Below, one piece after another: positions 30,817 to 30,911 of a DNA stretch of 30,911 nt (the first letter of the stretch is position 1; each line of letters starts with the position of its first letter). This DNA comes from Apostichopus parvimensis (Eukaryota; Echinodermata; Holothuroidea; Aspidochirotida; Stichopodidae), in NCBI GenBank assembly GCA_000934455.1, contig KN882732.1:120047-150957 (forward strand), written 5' to 3'. A program made the position numbers and the translations under genes. A model generated the notes under the pieces. That model was not told the DNA's origin and made no database searches. It saw only the letters and a program-made list of their open reading frames with translations.

Positions 30817-30843
30817 ATTGCTCAGTTGCTTTAACTGAGCAAT
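30817..30843. repeat. Perfect 11-bp hairpin
   Basis: ATTGCTCAGTT, loop GCTTT, AACTGAGCAAT: a perfect 11-bp stem with a 5-nt loop. Function unknown. Confidence 0.7.
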
Positions 30844-30911
30844 TGAACAATTTTCTGCAAAATGTTTAATTGACAACTTATAATATCCAAGGGAGTAGGA
30901 ACCGGGGGCTG

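Larger units (their letters stand above)
28803..30911. other. Upstream flank of gene B
   Basis: Expected to hold the promoter and 5' UTR of gene B. No TATA box or start site can be assigned with confidence. Contains a 27-bp inverted repeat (29024-29165), a C run at about 29385-29397 and a perfect hairpin at 30817-30843. Open frames at 30236-30816 look non-coding. Confidence 0.45.

Overview
This is a eukaryotic, AT-rich, intron-rich window from an animal genome. It contains tRNA-derived SINE sequence, MITE or hAT-like transposon termini, several minisatellites and one assembly gap (N at 16684-17142). The gene content and repeat style fit a marine deuterostome invertebrate. An echinoderm, possibly a sea cucumber, is my best guess, but the sequence alone does not prove it.

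The main content is a convergent (tail-to-tail) pair of Polycomb-type chromobox (CBX/Pc) genes. I rebuilt both from their splice sites. Gene A (+) has exons at 4149-4192, 4871-4936, 9398-9461 and 11436-12365; its first coding exon was not found and probably lies upstream of the window. Gene B (-) looks complete, with exons at 28734-28802, 26788-26831, 25965-26030, 25507-25570 and 22758-23261, giving a 248-residue protein. The three internal exons are 44, 66 and 64 nt in both genes with the same phases, so the two are paralogues. Each has a Polycomb-type chromodomain (reads H3K27me3), a basic AT-hook-like stretch and a C-box (binds RING1 in PRC1). Neither shows a chromoshadow domain in the visible protein, so they are Pc-class rather than HP1-class.

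The paralogues differ at the C-terminus. B ends four residues after its C-box, the usual CBX layout. In A the C-box is internal, followed by about 123 residues rich in Glu and Lys. A also has a canonical RGRP AT-hook, which B lacks.

Layout: 1-4148 is non-coding, with a 19-bp minisatellite at about 2770-3066. 4149-12365 is gene A; its 4.5-kb intron 3 holds a satellite of about 116-130 bp units, and its intron 4 holds a SINE and an old dispersed repeat. 12366-22757 separates the genes and carries a 41-bp minisatellite, a hAT-like end, the gap, a long foldback element, further transposon termini and one coding-like fragment of unknown identity (19395-19589). 22758-28802 is gene B, with a minisatellite and a duplicated stem-loop element in intron 4. 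28803-30911 is upstream flank with an inverted repeat and a perfect hairpin. I recognised no other protein gene and no structural RNA gene.
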